From: Flavobacterium psychraerolatum
GTDB lineage: Bacteria > Bacteroidota > Bacteroidia > Flavobacteriales > Flavobacteriaceae
Assembly: GCF_025960985.1 (NCBI RefSeq)
Contig: NZ_JAOQMX010000006.1
Location: 51,455-115,454 of the forward strand
Direction: 5' to 3'
Length of the DNA: 64,000 nucleotides
In this document: in pieces, positions 18,610 to 28,754 of the stretch
Position numbering within the stretch: the first letter of the stretch is position 1
How the letters are laid out: each line of letters opens with the position of its first letter
Program-made: the position numbers and the translations under genes
Notes under the pieces: generated by a model
What the model saw: the letters and a program-made list of their open reading frames with translations, nothing else
What the model was told of the DNA's origin: nothing
The model's database searches: none

Positions 18610-19242
18610 TTATAGAGTTATAAATAATTCTTCGTGTGATTTTCTAACTTTTTTGTAATGCTGAGTATCATCTTCAGTATGTCTGTAACCAATTGTTGCT
18701 ATCAGTGTCGCGTTTAAGCCCAGTTCATTCAAACCAAGAATTTCATTTACTTGTTCTGGAGCAAATCCTTCCATTGGTGTTACATCAATTTGTTTTTCTG
18801 CTGCCGCATTAAGTAAATTCCCCATTGCAAGGTACACTTGTTTTGCAGACCAAATATTTTTTGTTTCTTCTGATAATGTTAGAATTTTAGACTTCATGAA
18901 GTCTCCAAGTCCTACGATGGTATCAAGCGGTAAGCTTCTTGTTGTGGAGATATTTTTTATGTAACTATCAATTTCCTCTTCAGATATACTAGTAACGTTT
19001 GCAAATACAAGAAGGTGTGAGGCATCAATAATCTGACTTTGTCCCCAAGCCACTGGTTGGATTTTTGCTCTTAATTCAGGATTATCGATGACAAATACTT
19101 TGTAAGGTTGTAATCCATAAGAAGAGGAGCTCAATCGAATCGCTTCTTTAAGGAAGTTTAAGTCTTCAGTGGTTATTTTTTTTGTAGCATCAAATTTCTT
19201 TGTAGCGTATCTCCAATTTTGATTTTCTAAAAATGTACTCAT
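18610..19242 (-). CDS. NAD(P)H-dependent oxidoreductase, nitroreductase family
   Basis: The 210-residue flavoprotein shows the NfsB-type pattern: RYATKKFDATKKI at the N-terminus (FMN contacts), LSSSSYGLQPYKVFVI, a central SAKQVYLAMGNLLNAAAE helix and the end IATIGYRH. It would reduce quinones, nitro compounds or aldehyde-like toxins with FMN. Length fits the NfsB/DrgA group. The gene is 9 bases after the MarR gene, strong evidence for co-transcription and local control. Confidence 0.9.
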   Translation of the reverse strand: MSTFLENQNWRYATKKFDATKKITTEDLNFLKEAIRLSSSSYGLQPYKVFVIDNPELRAKIQPVAWGQSQIIDASHLLVFANVTSISEEEIDSYIKNISTTRSLPLDTIVGLGDFMKSKILTLSEETKNIWSAKQVYLAMGNLLNAAAEKQIDVTPMEGFAPEQVNEILGLNELGLNATLIATIGYRHTEDDTQHYKKVRKSHEELFITL

Positions 19243-19251
19243 AATTTGTAT

Positions 19252-19707
19252 TTATATATTTCGGTATTTTTCTAATAAATAATTTAATTGCTGTAATTCT
19301 TCAACAGTAAGATTATTTGTAAAAGTTTCTTCATGCACTTTTACTTTTGGTTCCAATTCAGTCAGCGTGTCTAATCCTTTTTGTGTAATCAAAACCTCAA
19401 TTTTCCGTCTGTTTTCTGGGCAAACTTGTCGTGTAACAAATGCTTTCAATAAAAGTTTGTCAACCAATCTAGTCGTGTTACTCGTTTTGGCAACCATACG
19501 TTCTTGAATAAGAAACATATTGGCGGGTTTTCCTTTTTGTCCTCTCAATATTCTTAAAACATTATATTGTTCGCTAGACAGTTCATATGGTTTTAAGATT
19601 TCTGTGAATTGCTCCGAAATAACTTTCTCTGTGTATAGAATATTCAAAATGATTTTGGTTGTATCATTTAGTTTTCCTGTTGTTTTTGTTATGTCTTCAA
19701 TTTTCAT
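19252..19707 (-). CDS. MarR family transcriptional regulator
   Basis: I chose ATG 19707 (MKIEDITKTTGKLNDTTKIILNI); the upstream extension would overlap the -7 element. The 151-residue protein has the MarR winged helix: LSSEQYNVLRILRGQKGKPANMFLIQERM, then TSNTTRLVDKLLLKAFVTR and a wing with RRKIEVLITQKG. It probably represses its own operon through the palindrome at 19756-19767. A cysteine in the wing (VCPENRRK) could sense electrophiles, but this is unproven. Confidence 0.9.
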   Translation of the reverse strand: MKIEDITKTTGKLNDTTKIILNILYTEKVISEQFTEILKPYELSSEQYNVLRILRGQKGKPANMFLIQERMVAKTSNTTRLVDKLLLKAFVTRQVCPENRRKIEVLITQKGLDTLTELEPKVKVHEETFTNNLTVEELQQLNYLLEKYRNI

Positions 19708-19734
19708 CGCTAATTCCTTTGATGTTTGTAGGTA

Positions 19735-19767
19735 CAAATATATCACTTATTTTAGTTGTATATACAA
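19735..19767 (-). promoter_or_regulatory. MarR operon promoter and palindromic operator
   Basis: On the minus strand TATATTTG (19742-19735) fits the -7 consensus. Thirteen bases upstream is the perfect 12-bp palindrome TTGTATATACAA (19756-19767), in the spacer region where a repressor would block RNA polymerase. It is the natural candidate site for the adjacent MarR protein. Confidence 0.65.
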
Positions 19768-19856
19768 ATGTTTTGAATTTTAACATTTTATATGGAACTT
19801 TTTGAAAACAATAGTGACTGTATTTAAAAGATTGACTATATTTAACTTGTTACTAA

Positions 19857-22800
19857 ATGAGATATTCAGTATCGTCTATATATGAGACTATGAAAGGACA
19901 AAAGCCTACTTATGAAGAATTGAAAAACGAAATCGCTGCCTTAAAATTGGTGATTTCACGCTTGGAAAGTGATAATTTAATCCTAAATTCTGATTTTGAT
20001 CAACAAACGGTAACTATTGTTGAGGACCTTAAAAATTCTTTTTTTGATCGCATTACAGATCCTTATATTGCATTAGATGTCAATTGGTGTTACACGTATA
20101 TGAATCAAAAGGCAGCAGAATTATTAGGATTAAATCCGAGAGAAGTAATAGGGAAATGTATTTGGGACGTTTTTCCATCTGCTAAAGAGTTTTCTTTTTA
20201 TGATGCTTATCATCAATCGTTACAAAATCAAGAATATGTATGTCTAGAACAATACTATCCAACCTATGGTTTATGGTTTGTAAATCATATTTATCCATCC
20301 CCAGACGGAATATCAGTTTTATTCAATGATATTACAATTAAGAAAGAGAATGAAAGTCTATTGAATTTTGATAATAAAAGATTTAGAGCATTAGTAGAGT
20401 ACAATGACGAGATCATTTCGATTCTAGATAAAGATCAAAATGTTATTTTTCGTAGTGCTGCAGCAAAAAAAATAACGGGTTGGAGTAATGATGAACGAAA
20501 AAAGATTCCTGTTGTGGATTATGTTCATCCCGATTATTTAGATTATTGGAAAGAAAAAATTGAAGAAATTGTCAATACGCCAAACTTATTGATTTCTGTA
20601 TTAATTCAAGTTAAACATAAAGAAGGCCATTATATTTGGCTTGAAGGTTCTTTTGTTAATAAATTGAATGATCCTGCTATAAAAGGAGTGATTATCAATA
20701 TGAGAGATGTTACCGAAAAAATAAAGACAAACGCTGCTTTGACCTTAGAGCGTGATAAGATTATGAAAATAGCCTCTACATCACCGGGAATGATTTTCTC
20801 AATGAGGCTCAATATAGATGGTTCACTTAGTTTTCCATATGCTAGTAGTGCTATTAATAACATATGTGGTTTTAGTTTTGAAGAAATAATTATTGATCCT
20901 AACTTAATTTTCAATCAAGTTCATCCAGATGATATTGAAGGAATAATGACCAAAACATTGAACGCAAAAGCAAAACTAATTTCTCTCAAACACGAATACC
21001 GATATATTCATCCACAAAAAGGATTGATTTGGCATGAAGTAAACTCATTACCCGTTTTAGAAGCAGAAGGTACTGTTGTTTGTCATGGAGTAATCACTGA
21101 CATCACTGAAAAAGTTATCGCGAAAGAAAAAATTCTAAAGCTAAGCAGACTTTATTTATTTATAAGTCAAATCAACCAAATGATTGTGCAAACAACAGAT
21201 GAGGCTACTTTATTTAAAGAAGCATGTGAAATTGCAGTTAATCAAGGGAAGTTTAAAATGGCGTGTATTGCTGTTTTAGAAGAGGTTAGTACTAAGTTTA
21301 TTCCTGTTATGTCAGCTGGTAGTGATGATGGATATCTAGAAATATTAAAGTCACATATGGCAATTGATGATATTCCATCCTGCTCAGGCACTATTTGTGA
21401 GGACTTAAAAGCAGGTCGTCTTGTAATCTGTAATGATATTGCAGCAGATCTTGCTATTGCTCCTTGGAAAGTTGAGCCTTTAAAGCGAGGTTTCCGTTCT
21501 GTGATGATAGTTCCATTAAAACAATTCGAGATCACTACAGGACTTTTTATGTTTTTTTCAGACGAGATTTACTTTTTTGACAAAGAAGAAGAAGATTTAT
21601 TAAAAGAAGCTGCAGGAGATGTTGGTTTTGCATTAGAATTGTTGAAAAAAGAAAAATTAAGAAATAAAACGGAAAGGGAACTGAAGGAGAGTGAACGAAG
21701 GTATCACACTCTAGCAGAGGTGTCTCCAGTTGGAATATTTCGTTCTGATTATTATGGTAATATAACGTTTGTCAATTCGAATACAGTTAGAATTTTGGGG
21801 TTGAGTCATGCCGAAATTATTGAACAAGGTTGGTTTCATGCTGTACATGAAGGGGATCGTACTAATTTGCAAGTGCTTTGGGACGAGCTAATTCGTACAG
21901 GTTTGGAACAAACTATTGAATTTAGATTTGTACAGCCAAATCAAAATATAATCTGGGTTTTGGGGACTGCCGTAGCCGAAAGAGATACTAGTGGAAAAGT
22001 AGTGGGCTATATAGGTACAATGACTGATATTACAATTCACAAAATTAGTGAGCAAAATTTAAGAAGATCAAATGAACGATTTGAAAAGATTGCTGCAACA
22101 ACAAACGATATTGTTTTTGAGTTAGATTTGATAAATGGTACTAGTTGGCATAATAAAAGCTATAATGAAATTTTAGGTTTTTATGATGATAGTTTTGGAC
22201 CTATAGAAAATCAAAGATTGTGGCGTTCTAGGCTACATCCAGATGATAGAGAAAAAGTAATCAATTCATTTGAAGCTATACTCAATCAAAATTTGAGTTA
22301 TTGGGCAGCAGAATTTAGATTTTTGAAAAATGATGGGAGCTACGGTGTTTTTTATGAAAGAGATGTAGTTATAAGAGATGAAAGTGGTACTGCTATCAAG
22401 ATTGTGGGGTCTATGATGGAAATCACGGAAATCAAAAAAACGGAGGAAGAAATTAAAAAAGTTAATATAAGATTGAACGGTATTTTTGATGCACTACCAG
22501 ATTTATTCTTTGAAATAAGAGGAGATGGGATAATTAAAAGTTATCATTCACATAGTGATCATTTGCTTACAGTACCCTCAGAACATTTTATAGATAAATT
22601 ATATCAAGATGTATTACCCATTCATGCTACTGAAATTATAGAAACTGCGATGAAGGAAACGTATGAAAAAGGGATATCAACTGGGCAAAAGTATTGGTTA
22701 GAATTGGAATCAGGCATACACTGGTTCGAACTGTCACTCTCAAAATTAGAAGGGAAAGAGTTCCATGAAACACTTTTTATATGTTTATCAAGAGATATTA

Positions 22801-24401
22801 CTGCATCCAAAAAAACAGAAGACTCATTATTAAGGAGTAAAAAGAGATACAGAGGATTATTGAGCAATCTTGAAGCAGCAATTATAGTTTATCGCCCAGA
22901 TAAATCTATTATTACGAGTAATAGTAAACTCATGGAATTGTTAAGTATAAATCCGGAAAATAAGGTTGAATTAAAAGAAATTATTGAAGGTTTAAAATTT
23001 TTTGATGAGAATAGGAATGGTATTCTAGAAGATAGCCATTTGGTCAATCAAATATTGAAAACAAACCAACCGATTAAAAATTTAACAGTTGGAATCCAGA
23101 AACCTAAAAGTAAAAATATAATTTGGGTTATGGTAAATGCATTTCCTTTATGGGATGAGTTAGGGAAAATCATTGAACTTGTTTTTAGTATCATTGATAT
23201 CACAGAGCAAAGAATGTTGCAAATTGCACTTAAGAAAGCCAAGGAACAAGCAGAGTTTGCAAATAAAGCAAAAACACAATTCTTGGCCAATATGAGTCAT
23301 GAAATACGCACACCGTTAAATGGAATTATTGGTTTTTCTTCTTTGTTACGAGAGGCAAATACCAAAGAAATTCAAGCAAAATATATCAATACTGTAAATG
23401 AATCTGCGAATAGCTTAATGCGAATAGTGAATGATGTACTTGATTTTTCTAAAATTGAATCGGGTACTGTTGAGTTAGATATGGAACAGGTGGATCTAGC
23501 AGAACTATGCCATAAGACTATTGATCTATTTAAACATCAAGCAGTTCAAAAAAAAATAGAGTTAAAAAGTAAATTTGATAAGAAGATTCCAACCCTTGTG
23601 TTTACAGATGCTATCAAATTAAAGCAAGTATTGGTTAATTTGGTAGGTAATGCATTGAAGTTTACCGAAAACGGTCAAGTGAAATTATCGATTAAAGAAG
23701 TGCCATCACAAAAAATAGGCTATGTACAAATTCTCTTCTCTGTAAAAGATACTGGAATTGGAATAAAATCAAATAGTAATCTTAAGATTTTTCAATCGTT
23801 TGTTCAAGAAGATAATTCAACAAGTAGGAAGTTTGGAGGTACAGGATTGGGCTTAAGTATTTCGAACCAATTACTAGACTTAATGGGAAGCCGTTTAGAA
23901 CTTAAATCTAAGACAGGAGAAGGGAGTGAGTTCTATTTTACTGTTCAATTTAAGAAAGTTTATCAAAAAGAAATTTTGACTTTAGGTCATGAAACTATCA
24001 CTCCAAAGACTGGAATAAACCTTTTAAATTTTAAAAGAATATTACTCGTTGAAGACAATAAGATTAATATGCTTTTGGCTAAAACTTTAATCAAAAAAAT
24101 CATTCCCAACTGTGAAATCCACGAAGCTTTAAACGGCGAATTAGGAATAAAGAAATGCAAAGAGATACCTATTGATGTAATTTTTATGGACATACAAATG
24201 CCAGTGAAAAATGGTTATGAAGCTACAACAGAAATCAGAAAAATGGAAGGTTATTCAAAAGTTCCAATTATTGCTTTGACCGCCGGAATATTAGAAGGAG
24301 AAAAGGAAAAATGCTTTCAAGTAGGCATGGATGATTACTTATCCAAACCTATTATTTTTAAAGATTTGGAGGGAGTGATTTTGAAATGGTGTAGTGTTTA
24401 A
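19857..24401 (+). CDS. multi-PAS/GAF hybrid sensor histidine kinase
   Basis: The 1514-residue protein has no membrane segment, so it should be cytoplasmic. In order it shows a short coiled coil (PTYEELKNEIAALK), about three PAS domains (45-425), a GAF domain (about 450-595), about four more PAS domains (610-1110), HisKA with phospho-acceptor H1148 in MSHEIRTPLNG, and HATPase (VLVNLVGNALKFTE, DTGIGI, FGGTGLGLSI). A C-terminal receiver domain carries D1445 in FMDIQMPVKNG. No output domain is fused and no partner gene is adjacent. The alternative start at 19890 (MKGQKPTYEEL) is equally good. Its 3' end overlaps the convergent permease gene by 4 bases. Confidence 0.93.
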   Translation: MRYSVSSIYETMKGQKPTYEELKNEIAALKLVISRLESDNLILNSDFDQQTVTIVEDLKNSFFDRITDPYIALDVNWCYTYMNQKAAELLGLNPREVIGKCIWDVFPSAKEFSFYDAYHQSLQNQEYVCLEQYYPTYGLWFVNHIYPSPDGISVLFNDITIKKENESLLNFDNKRFRALVEYNDEIISILDKDQNVIFRSAAAKKITGWSNDERKKIPVVDYVHPDYLDYWKEKIEEIVNTPNLLISVLIQVKHKEGHYIWLEGSFVNKLNDPAIKGVIINMRDVTEKIKTNAALTLERDKIMKIASTSPGMIFSMRLNIDGSLSFPYASSAINNICGFSFEEIIIDPNLIFNQVHPDDIEGIMTKTLNAKAKLISLKHEYRYIHPQKGLIWHEVNSLPVLEAEGTVVCHGVITDITEKVIAKEKILKLSRLYLFISQINQMIVQTTDEATLFKEACEIAVNQGKFKMACIAVLEEVSTKFIPVMSAGSDDGYLEILKSHMAIDDIPSCSGTICEDLKAGRLVICNDIAADLAIAPWKVEPLKRGFRSVMIVPLKQFEITTGLFMFFSDEIYFFDKEEEDLLKEAAGDVGFALELLKKEKLRNKTERELKESERRYHTLAEVSPVGIFRSDYYGNITFVNSNTVRILGLSHAEIIEQGWFHAVHEGDRTNLQVLWDELIRTGLEQTIEFRFVQPNQNIIWVLGTAVAERDTSGKVVGYIGTMTDITIHKISEQNLRRSNERFEKIAATTNDIVFELDLINGTSWHNKSYNEILGFYDDSFGPIENQRLWRSRLHPDDREKVINSFEAILNQNLSYWAAEFRFLKNDGSYGVFYERDVVIRDESGTAIKIVGSMMEITEIKKTEEEIKKVNIRLNGIFDALPDLFFEIRGDGIIKSYHSHSDHLLTVPSEHFIDKLYQDVLPIHATEIIETAMKETYEKGISTGQKYWLELESGIHWFELSLSKLEGKEFHETLFICLSRDITASKKTEDSLLRSKKRYRGLLSNLEAAIIVYRPDKSIITSNSKLMELLSINPENKVELKEIIEGLKFFDENRNGILEDSHLVNQILKTNQPIKNLTVGIQKPKSKNIIWVMVNAFPLWDELGKIIELVFSIIDITEQRMLQIALKKAKEQAEFANKAKTQFLANMSHEIRTPLNGIIGFSSLLREANTKEIQAKYINTVNESANSLMRIVNDVLDFSKIESGTVELDMEQVDLAELCHKTIDLFKHQAVQKKIELKSKFDKKIPTLVFTDAIKLKQVLVNLVGNALKFTENGQVKLSIKEVPSQKIGYVQILFSVKDTGIGIKSNSNLKIFQSFVQEDNSTSRKFGGTGLGLSISNQLLDLMGSRLELKSKTGEGSEFYFTVQFKKVYQKEILTLGHETITPKTGINLLNFKRILLVEDNKINMLLAKTLIKKIIPNCEIHEALNGELGIKKCKEIPIDVIFMDIQMPVKNGYEATTEIRKMEGYSKVPIIALTAGILEGEKEKCFQVGMDDYLSKPIIFKDLEGVILKWCSV

Positions 24402-25522
24402 TTAATTTTCTTATAACTCCAAACTGCAAAACCGTTGATGATAAAAGCATAAAAAGCGATTATAGTTAGTTGTATTTTTATGTCATTGAAACCAGCTCCT
24501 TTGAGCATCACCATCCTGATAACTTCTACAAAATACCGTATAGGATTCAATAGCGTAATGTTTTGAGCCCAAGTAGGCATGCTTTCAATAGGTGTGAATA
24601 AACCGCTCATAAGGATGAAAATCACAGTGAAAAACCACGCAATAAACATGGCTTGCTGTTGGGTTTCGGTATGGTTCGAAATAAACAATCCGATGCCCAA
24701 AATCAAGATGAGGTAAATTGCTGTAAACCCATAAACCAAGAAAATATTTCCCAGAATTGGTACGTTAAAAATTACTTTGGCAATAATTAATCCAACTGTT
24801 AAAATTACCAATCCTAAAACCCAAAACGGAAATAATTTGCCAATAATGAACTGGTATTTTTTGATGGGTGTTACATTTATTTGCTCTAAGGTTCCCACTT
24901 CTTTTTCCCGAACAATATTCATAGATGATAGAAACAAGGAGAGCATCGTTACCAATAAAACTAAAATACCTGGAACCATAAAGGTTTTGTAGTTCAATGT
25001 TTTGTTATACCAAAAGGAAGGAATAGTGGTTATTCTCTCAGGTTGTACTACGATTCCTTGGTTGTACGTTTGTAATTTGGTTTGAATGGATTGATTGAAA
25101 CCTGAAATAATTTGGGTAATGTAAACGTTGGAAACTCCCGCCGCTGCGCCGTCAATAGCATTGATGCTCACCGAGAGACTCGTGGTTTGCTGCTTGATTA
25201 AATTGCTCTCAAACGCAATCGGAATTTCGAGAATGACATCTACTTTGCCTTTTTGCATTTCGAGATTCGCTTCTTTTTTGGACTGAAAAGCGGTAATTAT
25301 ATTGAAATAGTTGGAAGCTTCAAATTTACTGACTAGTTCGCGTGAGGCAGCCGAGTGGTCGTGGTCCACATATGAGAATTTGATGTTTTTGACTTCAAAA
25401 CTCGCTGCATTCGATAATATTACCAATTGCATTAAGGGCAAAATGAAAATGATGGGCAACATCCCTTTATTTCTGAAGATTTGCTTGAATTCTTTTTGTA
25501 TGATGAAGAGGATTGTTTTCAT
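24398..25522 (-). CDS. ABC-2 type transporter permease
   Basis: The start at ATG 25522 gives MKTILFIIQKEFKQIFRNKG, the usual amphipathic beginning of DrrB/YbhR-type permeases; the longer frame upstream is unsupported. The 374-residue protein has one N-terminal membrane segment, a large extracytoplasmic loop (about 45-175) and five further segments. The conserved MNIVREKEVGTLEQINVTP motif is present. It pairs with the permease encoded at 25707-26813 and is the last gene of the TetR-led operon. Confidence 0.9.
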   Translation of the reverse strand: MKTILFIIQKEFKQIFRNKGMLPIIFILPLMQLVILSNAASFEVKNIKFSYVDHDHSAASRELVSKFEASNYFNIITAFQSKKEANLEMQKGKVDVILEIPIAFESNLIKQQTTSLSVSINAIDGAAAGVSNVYITQIISGFNQSIQTKLQTYNQGIVVQPERITTIPSFWYNKTLNYKTFMVPGILVLLVTMLSLFLSSMNIVREKEVGTLEQINVTPIKKYQFIIGKLFPFWVLGLVILTVGLIIAKVIFNVPILGNIFLVYGFTAIYLILILGIGLFISNHTETQQQAMFIAWFFTVIFILMSGLFTPIESMPTWAQNITLLNPIRYFVEVIRMVMLKGAGFNDIKIQLTIIAFYAFIINGFAVWSYKKIN

Positions 25523-25706
25523 GATTTTACCGCTAAGGCGCAAAGGCGCAAATTTTAATTTCATATGAATACTGATGGGGACTAATTTTAAAAGAGGTAC
25601 TATTTTTACTGATAGCCTAGCCCTGATTGTAATGAAAATCCTTTTGTTTTTTTCTTTAAAAAACAAAAGATTGCAATGGAAAGCAGGAAATAGCTCCAAG
25701 AAATAA

Positions 25707-26813
25707 TCATTCCAATCGAATTTTGTATTTTTTGATACTTAGTCCTATGTATAAAAGTGTCATTCCGATTAAGATTAGGGTTTCTTTCCAGATTAGGGTA
25801 AAACTAGCACCTTTGAGCATAATGGCTTTGATGATGATAATAAACCATTTGGCGGGTATGATGTTGCTGATGACTTGAAGCGGCAACGGCATTGACGAAA
25901 TGGGGAAGATGAAGCCCGAAAGTAGTATGACGGGCAGCATAAGGCCAAAGAGCGACATCATCATGGCGGTTTGTTGTGAGTCTGCCAAAGTCGAGATTAA
26001 AATCCCCAATGCCAAGGCGCAAACTATGAATAAAACAGTCTCGATTGCTAGTAAAAATAAGCTTCCTTCGATGGGCATTTCGAATACAAAAAAGCCCAAT
26101 AGCAAGATAATTGTTGCGTTGATGATGGACAAAAAGATATATGGAAATACCTTGCCGATGATTACCTGAATGGGTTTGAGTGGCGAAACTAATAGGATTT
26201 CCATGGTTCCCAGTTCTTTTTCACGTGTGATGGATATAGAGGTCATCATGGCAGAAACGAGCATCAAGATTACGGTCATTACTCCGGGTACAAAGGTAAA
26301 AACGCTTTTCATAGCGGGATTGTAAAACAGTTGTGTTTGCGTTTGAATTTGGTAAATTGGCTTGGCAATTTGATTTTTTTCTTGAATATAATTTTGCAAA
26401 ATAGAACTGATATAATTGGATATAGTGTTGGCCATATTGGGATCGGTGGCATCGGTAATGACTTGTACTTTTCCGTTTTTGAGGGTTTGCAAATTTTTGA
26501 TAAAGTCTTTTTCGAAAACTAAAACCGCTTTGACTTTTCCCTTTTTAAACACTGCTTCGATTTGTGATTCGGTGGCTATTTCTTGCTCAATATTAAAATA
26601 ACTAGAATTGCTTATTTTTTGGATAATTTGTTGCGTTTCGGTATCTTTTGACTTGTCTAGAATAGCGATTTTGACGTTGTTGATTTCATTAGTAATTGCG
26701 AATCCAAACAGCATAATTTGCGCAATGGGCATTCCGAAAAGTATAAACATAGAACGCTTGTCACGAAAAATGTGATAGAATTCTTTTTTTATAAAACCGA
26801 TAAATCTTTTCAT
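25707..26813 (-). CDS. ABC-2 type transporter permease
   Basis: The 368-residue product begins MKRFIGFIKKEFYHIFRDKRSM and contains ITREKELGTMEILLVSPLKP, the signature of ABC-2 permeases. Topology is one N-terminal membrane helix, a periplasmic domain and five C-terminal helices. It is homologous to the next gene and the two should form a heterodimeric pore, as in YbhS/YbhR. The 184-base spacer before the next gene carries a short GCGCAAA repeat but no gene. Confidence 0.9.
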   Translation of the reverse strand: MKRFIGFIKKEFYHIFRDKRSMFILFGMPIAQIMLFGFAITNEINNVKIAILDKSKDTETQQIIQKISNSSYFNIEQEIATESQIEAVFKKGKVKAVLVFEKDFIKNLQTLKNGKVQVITDATDPNMANTISNYISSILQNYIQEKNQIAKPIYQIQTQTQLFYNPAMKSVFTFVPGVMTVILMLVSAMMTSISITREKELGTMEILLVSPLKPIQVIIGKVFPYIFLSIINATIILLLGFFVFEMPIEGSLFLLAIETVLFIVCALALGILISTLADSQQTAMMMSLFGLMLPVILLSGFIFPISSMPLPLQVISNIIPAKWFIIIIKAIMLKGASFTLIWKETLILIGMTLLYIGLSIKKYKIRLE

Positions 26814-26940
26814 TTATGTTTATTTAAAGTTTCAGGTTTAAAGTTTCAAGTTGTGAACCCGATAAACTGATTTTTTAATCTTTTCACTATTTTATTTAAC
26901 TGCAAAAAACACACATTTTGTTAAAGTATCTATAGCTACA

Positions 26941-26974
26941 ATATAGGTAGTTCCCCCTTCGGGGGCTAGGGGGA
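26941..26974. repeat. small GC-rich hairpin
   Basis: CCCCC-TTC-GGGGG followed by a C/G-rich stretch lies between the ATPase stop and the first permease start. It stands out from AT-rich surroundings. It could weaken transcription between the ATPase and permease genes, but lacks a T-tract. Confidence 0.4.
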
Positions 26975-27709
26975 TTACTCTATATTCCTCGCCAATTTCA
27001 AAAACACATCATTCATAGAATCGACTTTGAATTGTTCCTTTAGTTTTTTTGGTGAATCCAGTGCTTCGATAACGCCGTCTACCATGATGGACACTCGGTC
27101 ACAATATTCGGCTTCGTCCATATAATGCGTGGTTACAAATATGGTAGTGCCTTTGTGGGCTTGGGTGTAAATCATTTCCCAAAACTGTCGTCTTGTAATT
27201 GGGTCAACTCCACCTGTGGGTTCGTCTAGAAAAACGATTTTAGGTTCGTGGAGTAAAGCAACCGAGAACGATAATTTTTGTTTCCAACCCAATGGTAATG
27301 ATGCGACCAAATTATCAGCTACGGTTTCCATTTGTAATTCGGCAACCAATTGTTCTGTTTTTGCTTTGATTTGTTTGCGGGACAAACCATATATTCCGCC
27401 AAAAAAAGTAATATTTTCTTTGATAGTCAAATCGTCATACAAAGAAAATTTTTGACTCATATAGCCAATGTTTCTTTTGACCAAATCGGCTTGCGTTGCT
27501 ACATCCAAACCAGCCACAACCGCACTGCCAGAAGTTGGTTTTGAAATTCCGATTAGCATTTTCATAGCCGTGGTTTTTCCTGCACCATTAGCACCTAGAA
27601 ACCCGAAAATTTCGCCTTTATAAACGTCAAAAGTGATTCCTTTGACCGCTGTGAAGTCTCCAAATTGCTTGGTAAGGTTTTCGACTTGTATGATTTTTTC
27701 TTGTTTCAT
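26975..27709 (-). CDS. ABC transporter ATP-binding protein
   Basis: ATG 27709 (MKQEKIIQVENLTKQFGDFTAVKG) is preferred; the frame further upstream starts at GTG. The 244-residue ATPase has Walker A GANGAGKTT, Walker B IVFLDEPTGGVDP and the H-loop VTTHYMDEAEYCD. The signature motif reads LPLGWKQ in place of LSGGQ, as is usual in YbhF-type exporters. It follows a second ATPase gene, so the operon has two separate half-ATPases where YbhF has one fused protein. Confidence 0.93.
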   Translation of the reverse strand: MKQEKIIQVENLTKQFGDFTAVKGITFDVYKGEIFGFLGANGAGKTTAMKMLIGISKPTSGSAVVAGLDVATQADLVKRNIGYMSQKFSLYDDLTIKENITFFGGIYGLSRKQIKAKTEQLVAELQMETVADNLVASLPLGWKQKLSFSVALLHEPKIVFLDEPTGGVDPITRRQFWEMIYTQAHKGTTIFVTTHYMDEAEYCDRVSIMVDGVIEALDSPKKLKEQFKVDSMNDVFLKLARNIE

Positions 27710-27718
27710 TTTGTTTTT

Positions 27719-27748
27719 AGCCACGAATTTCACTAATTAGCACGAATT
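27719..27748. repeat. short CACGAATT-type repeat
   Basis: The sequence just upstream of the ATPase start has the pattern CACGAATTTCACTAATTAGCACGAATT-like, split over three near-copies of CACNAATT. Such strings are frequent between flavobacterial genes in my memory. No function is inferred. Confidence 0.4.
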
Positions 27749-27831
27749 GATTTTCTTTGAATTATGTCACGAATTTTAAATTTGTAGAAATGAAGCAACT
27801 CATAACTCCTATTTTATAACTTATAACTATT

Positions 27832-28728
27832 TTACAGGTCCATAAACACATCTTCAATGGTTGTTACTGCCTTTTTTATAATGACGTCACTATGATTTTT
27901 ACTTTCTAAATAAAGCTTTAAATTCTCTGGATTGAAATCCGCTTTTTTGTCAATGTAATGAATGAATTCTCCAAAAGCGTACACACTATAATGACTTGGA
28001 TGATTTTTTAAATCATGAATGAGTCCGTGTGTGTTTTTGGATTGAATATCATAAATTACTTTTTCGTATTTGGCCGTAATGGCTTGTGGTGTATCTATTT
28101 TCAACACTTTTCCTTTTTGAATTAATGCAATTCTATCACAAAGTGAAGCTTCGTCCATGTAGGGAGTAGAAACCAAAATCGTAATTCCCTTTTGCTGTAA
28201 ACGTTTGAGCATTTGCCAAAATTCTTTACGGGAAACAGGGTCAACTCCTGTGGTAGGTTCGTCCAAGAATAATACTTTTGGAGCATGAATCAAGGCGCAA
28301 CACAACGCTAGTTTTTGTTTCATCCCACCCGATAAAGCACCTGCTCTTCGTTTTTTGAAAGGTTCGATTTGAATGTAAATATCTTCGATTAATTCGTAGT
28401 TTTCTTCGATTGTTGTTCCGAAAATCGTGGCAAAAAACGTCAAGTTTTCTTCTACGGTCAAATCTTGGTACAACGAAAATTTACCCGGCATGTATCCAAC
28501 AGAATTCCGAATAGTTTTGTAATCATCGATCACATCCCAATTGTCGACACTGGCTTTGCCTTCATCAGCGATCAAAAGTGTGGTTAGAATCCTAAAAAGG
28601 GTTGTTTTCCCTGCTCCATCGGGACCAATCAATCCAAACAATTCCCCTGAATTAACTTCAAAAGAAACCGAATCAATTGCCTTGATTGTGTTGTAGGATT
28701 TGGATATGTTTTGGACAGAAATGCTCAT
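27832..28728 (-). CDS. ABC transporter ATP-binding protein
   Basis: ATG 28728 begins MSISVQNISKSYNTIKAIDSVSFEV. The 298-residue protein has Walker A GPDGAGKTT, signature LSGGMKQKLAL, Walker B VLFLDEPTTGVDP and H-loop STPYMDEASLCD, where the switch histidine is replaced by Pro-Tyr. A C-terminal extension of about 75 residues follows the core. With the neighbouring ATPase it would power the two ABC-2 permeases. The first position of the pair in the operon follows the HlyD gene. Confidence 0.93.
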   Translation of the reverse strand: MSISVQNISKSYNTIKAIDSVSFEVNSGELFGLIGPDGAGKTTLFRILTTLLIADEGKASVDNWDVIDDYKTIRNSVGYMPGKFSLYQDLTVEENLTFFATIFGTTIEENYELIEDIYIQIEPFKKRRAGALSGGMKQKLALCCALIHAPKVLFLDEPTTGVDPVSRKEFWQMLKRLQQKGITILVSTPYMDEASLCDRIALIQKGKVLKIDTPQAITAKYEKVIYDIQSKNTHGLIHDLKNHPSHYSVYAFGEFIHYIDKKADFNPENLKLYLESKNHSDVIIKKAVTTIEDVFMDL

Positions 28729-28754
28729 TTCTTTATAGTTATGAATTATAAGGT

